From contig CANNZV010000857.1 in the NCBI GenBank assembly GCA_947561585.1, positions 208,611 to 272,610 on the forward strand: 64,000 nt of DNA. Reading direction: 5' to 3'. A program made the position numbers and the translations under genes. The DNA is from Caprella mutica. Lineage: Eukaryota; Arthropoda; Malacostraca; Amphipoda; Caprellidae. Below the pieces are notes generated by a model that saw only the letters and a program-made list of their open reading frames with translations, was not told where the DNA came from and made no database searches. Shown here one piece after another: positions 48,218 through 59,482 of the stretch. Positions within the stretch are counted from its first letter, which is position 1, and each line of letters starts with the position of its first letter.

Positions 48218-48225
48218 ACTAGGGT
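48218..48225 (+). repeat. 8-bp target site duplication, right (P-type element 2)
   Basis: ACTAGGGT, identical to 47701-47708. Confidence 0.75.
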
Positions 48226-48500
48226 TGTGCTCTTCAATTACGAGTCTTAGGTTTTTGTGTTAGGATGACTGGTTTACTATCTCTTCTTCATTTTCCTCTT
48301 CGATCCGTGAGTGCAATCACCGGATATATGTATACTTCTTCATCACATTCTTTGGTAAGTGACTGCATTCACTGAGTAGCTTTCTTGCATCCATGAGCTA
48401 AACACCGATATGTGGTATTTGTCTTTGCTCATGAATCTACTCTCCCATAATAAAATTACTTTTTGAAATCAGTGATTTGACCTCCGATTCTGCAGCAGAG

Positions 48501-50660
48501 CAGACGTGAAAACCCCTACGTAATTAATTAATTAAGCGACTATATTTTTAATATCTTTCTCACTAAATTATCTTTAGTATCACAATAGTTTTTCGTACTA
48601 TTGGGTAACACAAAGTATTAAAAACTTTAAAAGAATGAAAAATATATGGCAAACCCTAAATTTTGCACGGTTATTTCAGGGTACAAGAACATGATTATTA
48701 TCTTGTACCCTGGTTTATTTAACATATTCATATTTTTTCCCGGACACTGGAAATGATATTTAAGATAATATGATGGATTAACAATAATTTATTTATGATA
48801 TGAATTATTTTAGCTGAAATCAATTTATTTTGAGAGAAAAAAGTTTTAGATAACCAAAGTCGTATCAAAATTTTGATAGATAGCATTAGATGAACTTCAC
48901 AAAATATCTACTATCGTCTACTGTGTAAATAATAATTAACCGAATCAGAGATATGCAAACACTAAACTAGCTATTAAATGATTTTAAGATGAATATTAGC
49001 TAATAACTACATATTAATTATGATTATCACACGCATATGTTAAGATGTACAAACATTTTTTGAATAACGTGTATGGCAATACAACAACATGACGTCTAAA
49101 TCGTTTTATAATTAGATGGCGCTTTTTCTATTTAAATCAAATTTTATTTTTTTACTAATCATTATTTAGTAGAAAAAGGTTTATTGAATAGCATAATAAA
49201 CTATTCTGATTCTATAATGTATATAAAAGTAATAAACGTTTTTATTTTTAATAAACCTTACCACCCTGATTCCCTAAAAACAACGTATATCGATTCGATT
49301 TCTTTTTGATTGCCTGGAATCTCGAATAGATGGATTGTCGACAAATGGGTAAAAGCTATTTATGTACGGAAAATTGAATAAATATTGAGAATTGATATAT
49401 TTACTAACCATTTACCTATTTTAAAACAAACAACTATTTCGAATTTGATCAAAATGCCATTTATCGTCACCCCCATGAAGATAAATGAAAAACCCTCTTT
49501 ATTGATACCAAAAAATCGACACATCGATTTGTTTTAGATATTGATGACCAAATTAATTTCTGATTTTATATTTAAGAAATGCAATTGAACAAAAACAAAA
49601 TTGTATGAATATTATTTTGAATTTTTTTTATTTGGAGCGTAAAATCGCGCATAACAAATTCTCTATACCTAATCAATTTCGGTAGGTTTGTCCTGAATGT
49701 ACCTTATCGTCATACATCTCATCAGTTAAACGGACACTCTGATTGTAATTTTAACTGAAATTACTTATATTTTTGAAACAATATTAAAAATAATTGGAAA
49801 CATCGAATTGTAAAAAACCTAAACCATGAAAATGTTTCTAAGTCTTGTTATAGACGAAAATAACTGAAACGTGACGATAATTTGAGAGTGGTGATGCAAG
49901 GAGCCCTCACCCTACGTACCAGAAGTATGGATAGTTAAATTACACAAATCATGACAAATGTTATAGGTACTAGCTATGGAGAACACTATTATTACTAATA
50001 ATTTATTAATTATTAATAATAATTGAATATATAAAATTTTATATAAATAAATTTTTAAATATTAATAATAGTAGGTACTACCCAATAAACATCATATATC
50101 GATTCGATTTCTTTTCGATTGCCTGGGATCTCGAATCGATGGATTGTTCCATCGAATCGAAATACCGTTGTTTGTAGGGTACCTAATAATTAATAAAATG
50201 GAAACGCTATCATTGACTGGTTTAATTAGTTAATACGTAACATAATATTATACATTAAGTTTTGGATCAGGTGTACTACTGTACCTATGAAGCATATGTA
50301 TAGATGATCATGCAATGTGATATTTTCTAAAAGGTGGTGAAAATTTCCAAAAAAATGGCTTATAAAAGCTTAAGATTTCTTATTTTGGCCAGCTACCACT
50401 CTGCTGCCTATTTGGGATATATATTATATATATATTATACATTTTGGCAGCGTTAAGCTGTCATATTATAATTCTGCTGGTTCCTACCTTAGTGAGTACG
50501 TCCCATAGAGTTATGATAAACCTCTCTTGAGAGATGAAGTGTTGCAGTGATTGCAGGACGCTAAGAAAGACGGTGTAAAACCTTATTTTGATTCAGTTAT
50601 ATCATTTCTCCATTAAATTTTGTTTGGCCACTGACTCACCACTTGGTACGTCCGTTACGC
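48501..50660. other. AT-rich DNA with a short direct repeat
   Basis: No gene. A segment of about 60 bases with TATCGATTCGATTTCTTTT, CGATTGCCTGG and TCTCGAATNGATGGATTGT occurs at about 49287-49340 and again at 50096-50148. The second copy adds an inverted TTCCATCGAATCGAAATACC. These ATCGAT-rich segments look like pieces of one transposon. Confidence 0.5.
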
Positions 50661-50779
50661 TTTCAGTAATTAGATATAAACAAATTCAGTATGCATGATA
50701 CCACAAACCAAACATATTATTAATGTCTTATATATTTTAAACCTTTTATTTTCATTGTGTGTTTCAATTTGATTATATT

Positions 50780-51280
50780 TAGTAAAACGTGAGGCAATTG
50801 AAAGTGGGAGAAATGAAATGGAGGGAATGGAAGGTGGGAGAAGAGAATGTGGGGGATAATAATTTTGGGAAATGAAGATGGAAGAAGTAAAGATGGAAGT
50901 AGTATAGGTGGGGAATGTGAAGGTGGAAGAGGTGTAGGTGGGGAAAGTGTAGATGGGGGAAGTAGAAATGGGGGAAGTGAATTTGTGGCAAGTGTAAATG
51001 GTGGAAGCGTATATGCTGAAGAGTAGATGGTGGAAATGTTGATGGTGGAAGTGTAACTGAAGGAAAGGTAGGTGGTGGAAGTGTGAGTGGTGAAAAGTAC
51101 TAGGAGGAAGTGAAGGCGGGGGAAATGTAGGTGGAGGGAGTGAAGGTGGGGGAAATGTAGGTTTGGGAAAAGTAGGTGGAGGAAATGCAGGTGGGTGAAA
51201 TGTAGGTGGAGGAAGTGAAGGTGGGTGAAATATATGTGAGGGAAGTGAAGGGGTGTGTGTGTGTGGGGGGGGGGGAACTG
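50780..51280 (+). repeat. purine-rich minisatellite, about 15-bp units
   Basis: Nearly all bases on the plus strand are purines broken by T (GTAGGTGGAGGAAAT, GTGAAGGTGGGGGAA), for roughly 500 bases, ending in GTGTGTGTGTGGGGGGGGGG. The 208-codon minus-strand frame (50670-51296) reads as Pro-Pro-Pro-Ser/Thr-Phe/Leu repeats only because the unit is a multiple of three. The N-terminus and tail are unremarkable. A real proline-rich protein is not excluded but unlikely. Confidence 0.75.
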
Positions 51281-51296
51281 TGGAGCTAAAATCCAA

Positions 51297-51458
51297 CTTG
51301 GTTTAAAAAAAATGTTGCATTATAGTGATAAACTGATAATATCCATCAGTTGGTGTCACAAAATACGTTAAACAGACATTGTATCAATACTCAATAGTAC
51401 CTCATAAAGTTGGTGTAAACCAAATTAATGCCTCCAATATATTATTTATAAGGGATAA
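51297..51458. other. AT-rich DNA left of Helitron H3
   Basis: It contains GTCACAAAATACGTTAAACA, which is echoed at 51495-51515 (GTCACAAAACGGGTTAAACA) inside the Helitron-like element. Confidence 0.4.
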
Positions 51459-52073
51459 TCTATATATTTTATAAAATAAGCCGTATCAGTCCGTCACAAA
51501 ACGGGTTAAACATACATTCGATCAATATCGCCCCATAAAGCTGGTGCTATTCGAGTACGTGATGTGACCAAGATAATTAAATACAAATGATATTATTTTC
51601 ATAAGCATGTTACTAAAAACATTTACTGCGTTTTATACGTTTTCTGTCTAAATAGGAGTTTTTTTATAATGCACAATATAATTGTTCATTAATATTATAT
51701 ATATATATATGAATGATATTTGAACTAATATAGATATGATATTGAAGCAAATAAGTTCGAAGTCTCATATTAATTTTATATCGTAGCTTTATCTGAATTG
51801 CAGTGTTGGGACAGAAGATGTGATATATGCTTCTGTCTTTATACACGAATGAATCACACTTAGAACTTACTATTTTTATCCATTACACATGATATGAGAT
51901 TTTCGATCTCTGTGGGGGCAGAAGATATCAATCAATCGTAACAAAACTTTAAAGACGCATTACATACATATAATAAAATATACCTAATATATATATCTTC
52001 ATTACCAAACATTTTTTTTATCAAAACATTCTTGTTGATTCTCATCCCGTGGAATTTCCACGGGTCTTGCTAG
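51459..52073 (+). mobile_element. non-autonomous Helitron-like element H3
   Basis: The 3' terminus is clear: hairpin CCCGTGGAA-T-TTCCACGGG (52046-52064), five bases, then CTAG at 52070-52073 and host T. The 5' end proposed at 51459 (A before TCTATATATTTTATAAAA) matches the style of the H1 5' end but is less certain. There is no coding capacity. It contains the 345-base segment also found at 58457-58797. Confidence 0.55.
51668..52012 (+). repeat. 345-bp duplicated segment, copy 1
   Basis: Almost identical to 58457-58797: GATATTGAAGCAAATAAGTT, CTGAATTGCAGTGTTGGGAC, TGCTTCTGTCTTTATACACG and TCTCTGTGGGGGCAGAAGAT all match in order. Differences are few, so this is the most recent non-tandem duplication in the window. 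Confidence 0.85.
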
Positions 52074-54200
52074 TGTAGATATAATAATATAAGCGTTAAT
52101 CCAGATAGAATTTAGGCAAAATTATATCAAAGCAATAGGTATATATAATACCAAATTCCAATATTTTACTCTATTTAAATGTTTAATAAAGCCAAAGAAG
52201 GTGCACAGTTGCTTCGTAATTCTCAGCCGAAGCTACAGTTCACCTTTATCATAAATTAATATCACATTTTTGTAGAGAAAGTTGTACGTTCTGAAGAAAG
52301 AAATCCGATTTTTTTTATTAGAACCATTAGCCATCCTCTTTATAAGGAAAATCATCCAGTTTAAACGCTATGCTTGGAGGAAAATTCTGTGTTTGTTACT
52401 TTAAATTTATTTGAAAGTCTGAAAGTGAAAAAGTACCTAGTGTAATTTAAATTGTATCTTTTCTGTGTCAATAAGTAAATTACCTATTATATAATTCAGT
52501 GTTTTTGAAACTTGGGTACCTACCTAGTCAGCTTACTGTTACTAGGATAGGCTTAGGAGGAAAACAAGTTACCTTCTACCTAACTACTTAATGGAGGTAG
52601 CTTGATAGAACTAGAAGTGTAAAACCTAGGCACTAATGGGTAATGTCTTCCAGTTTTCTGAAAGAAGTTCGGTAGCTACATTTTGGATAATCGGAAAGAA
52701 ATTGAAGCTTCTATCATATTCTAGTTAAGTAACTAGGTTACTAGGTAAGGTACCTACCCACTACCCCAGCTCCATGCAGTCTGTATCTATAGGTGAATTT
52801 TTTGTTTTTCCACTTGGAAAATATTCAAGTCTGCAAGATGTTCAGTAGGCCTAAGCCCAATTGAATGAATTGATGCCATATTGGACAATTTTGTTTCCAA
52901 AGAGTTCCTATTCTGTAATCTGTCTCCAAAATTTTCAAATACCTAGGTACCTATGCCAAGGCCTAGTTTCAGAGAATGTTCATTGAGTCACCAATAGGCT
53001 ATATTTTTTTTTTTTTAAATAAGTCAACAAAAAAAAGTAATGCAGTTGCCAGTCGTCAAAAGTTAATTCCAATTTTGATAGGCCACAGTCTTCAATTTAC
53101 CTAGATATATTTTATACCAACCTAATTATCATTTATCACAAGTAAACGTACCATAATATATAATTGAGAGCGTATCAGCCAATTAGAGAGAGCCTCAGAG
53201 AGGCATACAACTGATACCAGCCAATCACAGAGAGCCTGAGACTTGAGAGAGGGGAGGCATACTTTCTTTCATAGTTATTCATTTGTTTTTTTCCAATAAT
53301 TAGTCACAGAGCATCAAATTAAAATGACATGTAGTGACCACATCATTCATAACAAAGGATTGCAATCTTTCACAGAAAACTGATATACAATTATACATCG
53401 CGGAGCTCGCCATATCAAAACATAATGGCGGCTTTGTTTACATTTCAACAAAGATGCGCGGTTCCGCTGTTTATGATTATGAGTCACCAATTTTAATTTT
53501 AAATCTAATTAAAGTGCTCATTAGCCGTCAATATATGTGAAAGTTACTTATTTTCACAAATTTCAAGTCGACAATTAATCGGCGACTTGGTACATACTCT
53601 TAAACAAGGTGCCAAGGTAGGTAGTAAGGTAGGCTAAGCTCCTCTAAGATAGCCTTAGATAGGTATGTTTCATCTAATTACATCATTTAAACAATAACAT
53701 GAAGAGTTAATTAGGAAGTAGTAGGTAGTCTTCAAAGATGAAAAATCTTGCACAGATTCATTTCCCTTCAAAAAATTAGGTAGTTTACTAAAATCTTAAC
53801 GGTAGGCAGGTATATCCGTATTTAAAAGCTGAGTGGCGCTCCACATTACAGCACCTGCCACCTGGCGCACTACAATATCTTGAATAGCCAATAGGTATAT
53901 GTTGCATGGCTCGTGCACCACTGTAGTTGTACTTTCCAAGTTTCTATCATTATCAATGGGCTTAGCGTAGGTAAATGGCTGTAATAGTTTCTTGTACTGT
54001 ACACTTCATGTCCATGACTGTTTAATGACGGGTGTCTAACCAGTGAACCACTAGAGTCTAGACCGAAGCAGACGCCTCAACAGTCAGCCAGTTTGTATTT
54101 GGTGCACTGAACTCCTGACTTTTTCAAAAATCTGCGAAATAGCTGCCAACATTTTCATCAATTTGTCTAGTCCTCCAACATTTTTCCAATTTCCCCATGT
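52074..54200. other. AT-rich DNA with small duplications, no gene seen
   Basis: A tandem duplication lies at about 53164-53260 (ATCAGCCAATTAGAGAGAGCC and ATACCAGCCAATCACAGAGAGCC, each followed by GAGAG..AGGCATAC). Around 53400-53475 is a short CpG-bearing patch (ATCGCGGAGCTCG, AATGGCGGC, GATGCGCGG) that could be promoter-like, but there is no supporting gene. CTAGGTA-rich words occur at 52510-52760. Confidence 0.45.
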
Positions 54201-55185
54201 TTCATAATGTGGCAGGAAAGTCGCCAGTTTAGTGAGAAAATGGATCCAGGTCGCCACATTAAAGATACTTCAAAGAAGAAATTTGACTCCCTAGTGAAGA
54301 ATTTACACTTGAAAACATGCTAATGCTTTTTGTCTGATGCATATGCATCTCTTGAGACTATTTTAGGAGTGATTTTAACTGATTTACTTGTTATTTATAG
54401 GTTATTCATCTTATTTCACCCTCCATACTTTGAAACATGGCAATTTTCCCTCCCAAAATTAATGGTAATATAGGAATTAATAGCTAAATATCCTCCGATA
54501 TTGCAGGAAAATTTTTATTAGAGAAATTAAATATCTCCTGATATATCCTTGGAATTTACCACCAAATACAATCTGAAACAGTCTGACGCACAGTTCTGTC
54601 TGTATTTGGTTCACAAAATTTCACTGAGGCACTGACTTTTCATAAAAAGCTGAAAATCCACCATAAATTTCCAATAATTTGGTTGATCCACCAACATTTT
54701 ACTCATTTTTCCACCAAAAATTAATGGTAACATTATAACATAATTATAAAAAGCTAAGAATTCACAGACTTCATATTATTACTTATTATGTATTTTCAAT
54801 GGAGAAAAATTGGAGAAATGGAGAAATTGTAATACAGTCTTGAGTCTGGCCCAGACTCCAGAGTTGAAAGCTCAACTTCTAACAGTTACTCATGAATACT
54901 TGACCGCAGAGTTTATTAATGATGAACCCTTTTTACTAGTGTTCACTTTTAGTAGCTAAAGCATGTGTACTGTGTAGCATACAGAGTTCAAATTTTTCAA
55001 ACATCATATATATTGAACTAATTTTTACATAGTTAAATGAGATAATGTGTAGTTTCTGTAGAGTTGTCTTTAGGATGAATCTCTTACAGAGTTACTAGTC
55101 GATCAGAAGAGTTATTTTTCCACCCTGGAGTCTGGCCAACAGTCTGATGCCCTGTGGGCAGCGGCCCAACCCATGTTACAGAGTA
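54201..55185. repeat. old dispersed repeat, part also at 56130-56205
   Basis: CCAGTTTAGTGAGA followed by AATGGATCC and GCCACATT occurs at 54212-54275 and again at 56137-56200. CCACCAAAAATTAATGGTAA-type words recur at 54710 and 57310. These mark a repeat family with R1 inserted around it. No genes. Confidence 0.5.
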
Positions 55186-55415
55186 TATCAGTTAAAGCCA
55201 ATTAATGGGCTTAGATTTCAAATGGTCAAAACTCAGATTTGTCTGTCTAATTGGCTTTAAATTTTGAATTAATTCCTATGTTCCACAGTTCCCATGTTAA
55301 TTTTGGCTTGTAATCTTTAAAAATTGAGCCAAATTGACTTGGCTTAAAATTTTTGGTGAAATTTCGGCTCAGAAATTGGCTTACAATTTCCAGCCTCTGA
55401 AACATGGACCCGGCC
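55186..55415 (-). repeat. dispersed repeat family R1, copy 3
   Basis: Reverse-complement copy running from GTTAAAGCCAATTAATGG to CAGCCTCTGAAACATGG. It is the fullest of the three minus-strand copies. Confidence 0.65.
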
Positions 55416-55895
55416 GCAACAGTCCGATGTGGCAGCGGGACCCGGTCTACCAGACTATTTCATGGTAAATTCCAACGACTCGTCGGTGGAATTTTTCCTT
55501 TGAAAATAATATTCTAGCAAAGTTGATGGATTCTAAGTTAATTAATCTTATGTTACCATAATTTTTACGGTATGACGCCCCACCAGTGAGCCAGGTAATA
55601 AAGAATGTTCAAACTTATCATTTTAATGGTGAGTTTGTGACAGATATTTTGAACCTTTCAATTGCAAATGGTGAGAAATATCTAATTTTTTCCTATGCTA
55701 TGTTATTTTAAAGAGAATTTAAATAATTTCATGATTTTGAAGAGAAATTGGGTGAATTTTGGAGAGAGTTGGAGAGACAAATCGAGAGTTTGAGACAATA
55801 TTTTACTTGGCCAGTGACCAGTCAAGCACACCCCACCAGTCTGACACTTTTGTAGTTTATTACTGATTAACATAAAATTATCATCCATGTTAAAG

Positions 55896-56035
55896 ATTAT
55901 GTCAGTTAAAGCCAATCAATTGGCTCAGATTTCAAAAGGTCAAAACTCAGATATGTCTAATTGGCTTAAAATTAAGAATTAATTCCTATGTTCATGTTGG
56001 CTTGAAATTTTTGGTCAAAAATTGGCCTCTGAAAC
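55896..56035 (-). repeat. dispersed repeat family R1, copy 4 (internally deleted)
   Basis: Starts GTCAGTTAAAGCCAATCAAT and ends AAATTGGCCTCTGAAACC. About 90 central bases present in copy 3 are missing. Confidence 0.6.
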
Positions 56036-56519
56036 CTATATTAAATTATGAAATCAAATGAGTAATTGCATTATACTAATTAATATTAGAAATAAAGCAA
56101 GATAAAAGAGGAATATAAACCATGTTTCAAAGTGTGGCTGGAAAATCTCCAGTTTAGTGAGATAATGGATCCTGGTTGCCACATTTAAGATACTGTAAAA
56201 GAGAACATATACTATAAAATTTAAAAAATGAAAAATTATTTCATCATTTAGATTAGCTAGTAATTACTGACAAAACAGATTGAATGAACAGTGGTTTTTA
56301 AAAGTTTGAAAGTATAAGTTTATTATAAATGATTAATATAGTAGAATCCTCTGCGATTCACTGCAGACAACTGACTAGTTTGATTTAATAAAGCCTTTAT
56401 ATAATAGATAAACAGGAAACAATCATACAACAAGAGGCATAGCTAGAACCAGACTATGTTTTACTATTATTATAGTAAAAACTATTACTAAAAATAGCAC
56501 TGCGCCGAATTACCCCGGT

Positions 56520-56690
56520 CGACTCTGTCTAATTGTCTTACAAATTTGAAATTATTCTTATGTTCCCATGTTATTTTTGACTTTAAATCTTCAAAAAATA
56601 AGTCAAATTGACTTGGCTCAGAATTTTTGTGAAATTTTGGCTCAAAAATTGGCTTATGATTTTCCAGCCCCTGAAACATGGGCTATCTAT
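56520..56690 (-). repeat. dispersed repeat family R1, copy 5 (partial)
   Basis: Matches the right two thirds of copy 3: TTCTTATGTTCCCATG, CAAATTGACTTGGCTCAGAA and CCAGCCCCTGAAACATGG. The first third is absent. The minus-strand open frame 56488-56679 falls entirely within this repeat and is not a gene. Confidence 0.6.
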
Positions 56691-57853
56691 CTATCAAATT
56701 AGAAACTACAGTGGTGCCGCCGGTGCGCCATAATCTTGTGCCTCGTCATCTGATGCTCCGCTCAGCTTCTGGATATGTAGGTATCTAAGATCTTGAGAAA
56801 TTTGCCTTATAGCTACCTATTAGGCTATTAGGTTCCTACCAACTTTGCAGACTGGAATTTAAACATCATTAGGTTTAGGTATGCTTCTGTTTTTAATCAT
56901 AAATGATATGTTCATGCAGTGTGATAGGTATTTTTTAAAAATTGGTGACAACTTTGAAAAAATGCCAAATAAAGATCTAGATTCTAGATATCTTATTATG
57001 GCCATCTCCTATTTAGTCTGTACATATATGTTGCACTTAAACTCGATGATTTTTTCAAAAAGCTGAAAAAATCCACGAACATTAGTATGTACCTATCCAG
57101 GTGATAAATCATGTCCAAACTCTCCATCCTAATGGCCAGTTTTGACCTTTTCAAAAACAAATGGCGAGAAATATCTTATTTTCTCCTATGTTGCAATGTT
57201 ATTTCGGTGAGTAATTTGGTTATTCTGGAAATACAAATGGTTAGTTAATGAGACATACTCTTCTACTTACCTATAACCAACATATTGGATATTGCCAATT
57301 TAGTATTTACCCACTAAAAATTAATGGTGACATAAGAATAAATAGTTGAAAATCCACGGACTTTTCTAAACTATTTTCAGAGGGGTAAAAACAGCTGTTT
57401 CTTGTCATTCAATATGATTAATTGGCAAGATATAAAACTAGGTAGTTCAACAGATGATTATGGAAATGATTGATTTAAAGTCCTTAGAATCAGTAAATTT
57501 CTTCCAAATCGCTTGTCATACCCAAACTGTAGAGTGGAATAACAATTTAGTGACAGAAGAGTTGGCAGTACTTTCCTGTCATCTCCCTGTGATGACAAGA
57601 AATGTCATTTCATTTCAATTTTCATTTCTCCTGTCATTTCAATGGAACAATATTTTTTCTATGAATCGTGGATACTGATATTAATGAAACAAATATTTTA
57701 AAGAACATAAATTTATTGAAACCTGACTCTTAGCAATTATTTTGGTTGATAAAATTCAGCAATATCTGAAGGAATTACTTTAAATATACCATCATGATAT
57801 TATAATTGAAGTTGATTGACGCCAAAGAAACTCTTCACTGTCAATTTCTCAAA
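56691..57853. other. AT-rich DNA, no gene seen
   Basis: A patch at 56705-56770 is less AT-rich (GTGGTGCCGCCGGTGCGCC) but has no long frame. The 74-codon plus-strand frame at 57454-57678 shows no family motif, and its C-terminal part is a CATTTCAATTT repeat. Confidence 0.45.
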
Positions 57854-57856
57854 TTA

Positions 57857-58084
57857 GGCCCCCTTCACTCTTGCGTTTCTCAACGCTGCATTAGAAATAC
57901 TGCTCGTGTCAATAAAAATTAACTGCAATTAATTTTAGCGGAGCTCTTCACACTTTTGTTAGAAAATTGAGCATTTTTTCTAACGCAAGTGTGAAGAGCT
58001 ACATTAAAATTAATTGTAGTTAAACTTTTTGCCATGAGCAGTATTTCTAATGCGGCGTTGAGAAACGCAAGTGTGTAGGGGGCC
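57857..58084. mobile_element. 228-bp palindromic MITE (PIF/Harbinger-like)
   Basis: The element is an almost complete inverted repeat from GGCCCCCTTCACTCTTGCG to CGCAAGTGTGTAGGGGGCC. Both arms contain GTTTCTCAACGC, ATTAGAAATACTGCTC, AATTAATTTTA and CTCTTCACACTT. TTA flanks both sides (57854-57856 and 58085-58087). Three-base TWA duplications with GGCC-type ends are typical of PIF/Harbinger MITEs. No coding capacity. RNA from it would fold into a long hairpin. Confidence 0.78.
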
Positions 58085-58087
58085 TTA

Positions 58088-58456
58088 GTGCCTTTAAACT
58101 ATCCATATTTTCTCTTAAATGAACAAAGAGGTGAGAGAGAATAGAAATAACTTAAAAATAGCTTGATCAGTAGCCACGATACATGGACAAAATCGGAATT
58201 TAAAATAGAAGTTGAAATGAGAAATTGCTGGGAGATAACTGGAAAGTACAATGTGGGGATACATTCAGGAGGAATACATTTTAAATGTCTTAAAATTAAG
58301 AGGCATTAGGCTAATGCAAATATAAATCACAATATAATAAGTAGATTACAGAGATGGTAGGGTGGATGGGCTGGGAACTCTAAATACAGCCACCTTCTTG
58401 TGAGTTCTGGGCTCATTTATGCATATTTACATTTTAGTAAATATGCAGAGGTGTAT
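58088..58456. other. AT-rich DNA, no gene seen
   Basis: Nothing supportable; slightly purine-rich around 58120-58270. Confidence 0.5.
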
Positions 58457-58797
58457 GCACAATATAATTATTCATTAATATTATATATATATGAATGATA
58501 TTTGAACTAATATAAATATGATATTGAAGCAAATAAGTTCGAAGTCTCTTATATTAATTTTATATCGTAGCTTTATCTGAATTGCAGTGTTGGGACAGAA
58601 GATGTGATATATGCTTCTGTCTTTATACACGAATGAATCACACTTGGAACTTACTATTTTTATCCATTTTTCATGATATGAGATTTTCGATCTCTGTGGG
58701 GGCAGAAGATATCAATCAATCGTAACAAAACTTTAAAGACGCATTACATACATATAATAAAATATACCTAATATATCTATCTTCATTACCAAACATT
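58457..58797 (+). repeat. 345-bp duplicated segment, copy 2
   Basis: Near-identical to 51668-52012 but without the Helitron 3' terminus that follows copy 1. Sequence diverges abruptly at about 58798. It is either a truncated Helitron or an independent repeat that was captured by H3. Confidence 0.85.
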
Positions 58798-59482
58798 TTC
58801 ATGACAAAATATAATTTTACGATTTTACGTAAATATGATAAATTAACTATAATATTACAATTTTAGTTTGCAATGTAGGGGCAGAAGATATTGTCCAGCT
58901 ATCTGAAATTGTTTACAGATTTTTTTTCTTCTATACATAACTTTTCTGCACCATTACGAAAGGAGTTCAAAAAGTGTTAAGACGCTCCAACCTAATGTAT
59001 AATGTGGCTGTTGGTTAGTAATATGCTGTGTTCCGCCTGTCTATCAGCCTAGTAGACTTTATTTAAATTCCTAAATCCGTCTATGCATTATATTAATGAC
59101 AAAAAAAATTCTACTAAAATTGTGTATATTGGATTTCCCTAAAACTTTCCTCATGGAGGTAATTCAAATTTGTTCATAGAGAATATCACAAATGTATTCC
59201 AATTTGGGTCCTAAACCTGGCTCAAACATAGCTAAGAATATAAGTGCTGAATAACAATAGATGGATCAAGGTTCAGCAAATTGGAATTTAAAGGACGCTA
59301 ATACATATTGCAATGAATAGACCAATATCCAGAAATCTTGCATATTTTCATATAATTTCAGCAGCTCCCTAAATCAAGTTGCCTAAAGACAAAATTGATA
59401 TATTCAAATGTTTTTTGAGTATTTAACTTGATATCATGGCAAATGGGCACTTTTTCAGCCTTTCAAATCTAACATGGCTTCT
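58798..59482. other. AT-rich DNA, no gene seen
   Basis: No feature beyond a GGGGCAGAAGATAT word (58878-58891) also present in the preceding repeat, hinting that the repeat family extends further here in diverged form. Confidence 0.4.

Larger units (their letters stand above)
47630..48500 (-). pseudogene. dispersed coding-like segment D3, copy 4, split by a P-type element
   Basis: 47630-47708 and 48226-48500 together match the other D3 copies on the minus strand (complement of CTCATGGATGCAAGAAAGC, GAATGCAGTCACTTACCAAAG, GGATCGAAGAGGAAAATGA). The 509-bp P-type element sits between them, with an 8-bp duplication at the junction. The segment is full of stops. Confidence 0.45.

Noticed and set aside
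50670..51296. 208-codon proline-rich minus-strand protein
   Set aside because: It is the complement of a 15-bp purine minisatellite; the non-repetitive tail shows no domain.
53400..53475. CpG-bearing patch as a promoter
   Set aside because: There is no downstream gene, no TATA or initiator that stands out, and the 68-codon frame across it has no protein character.
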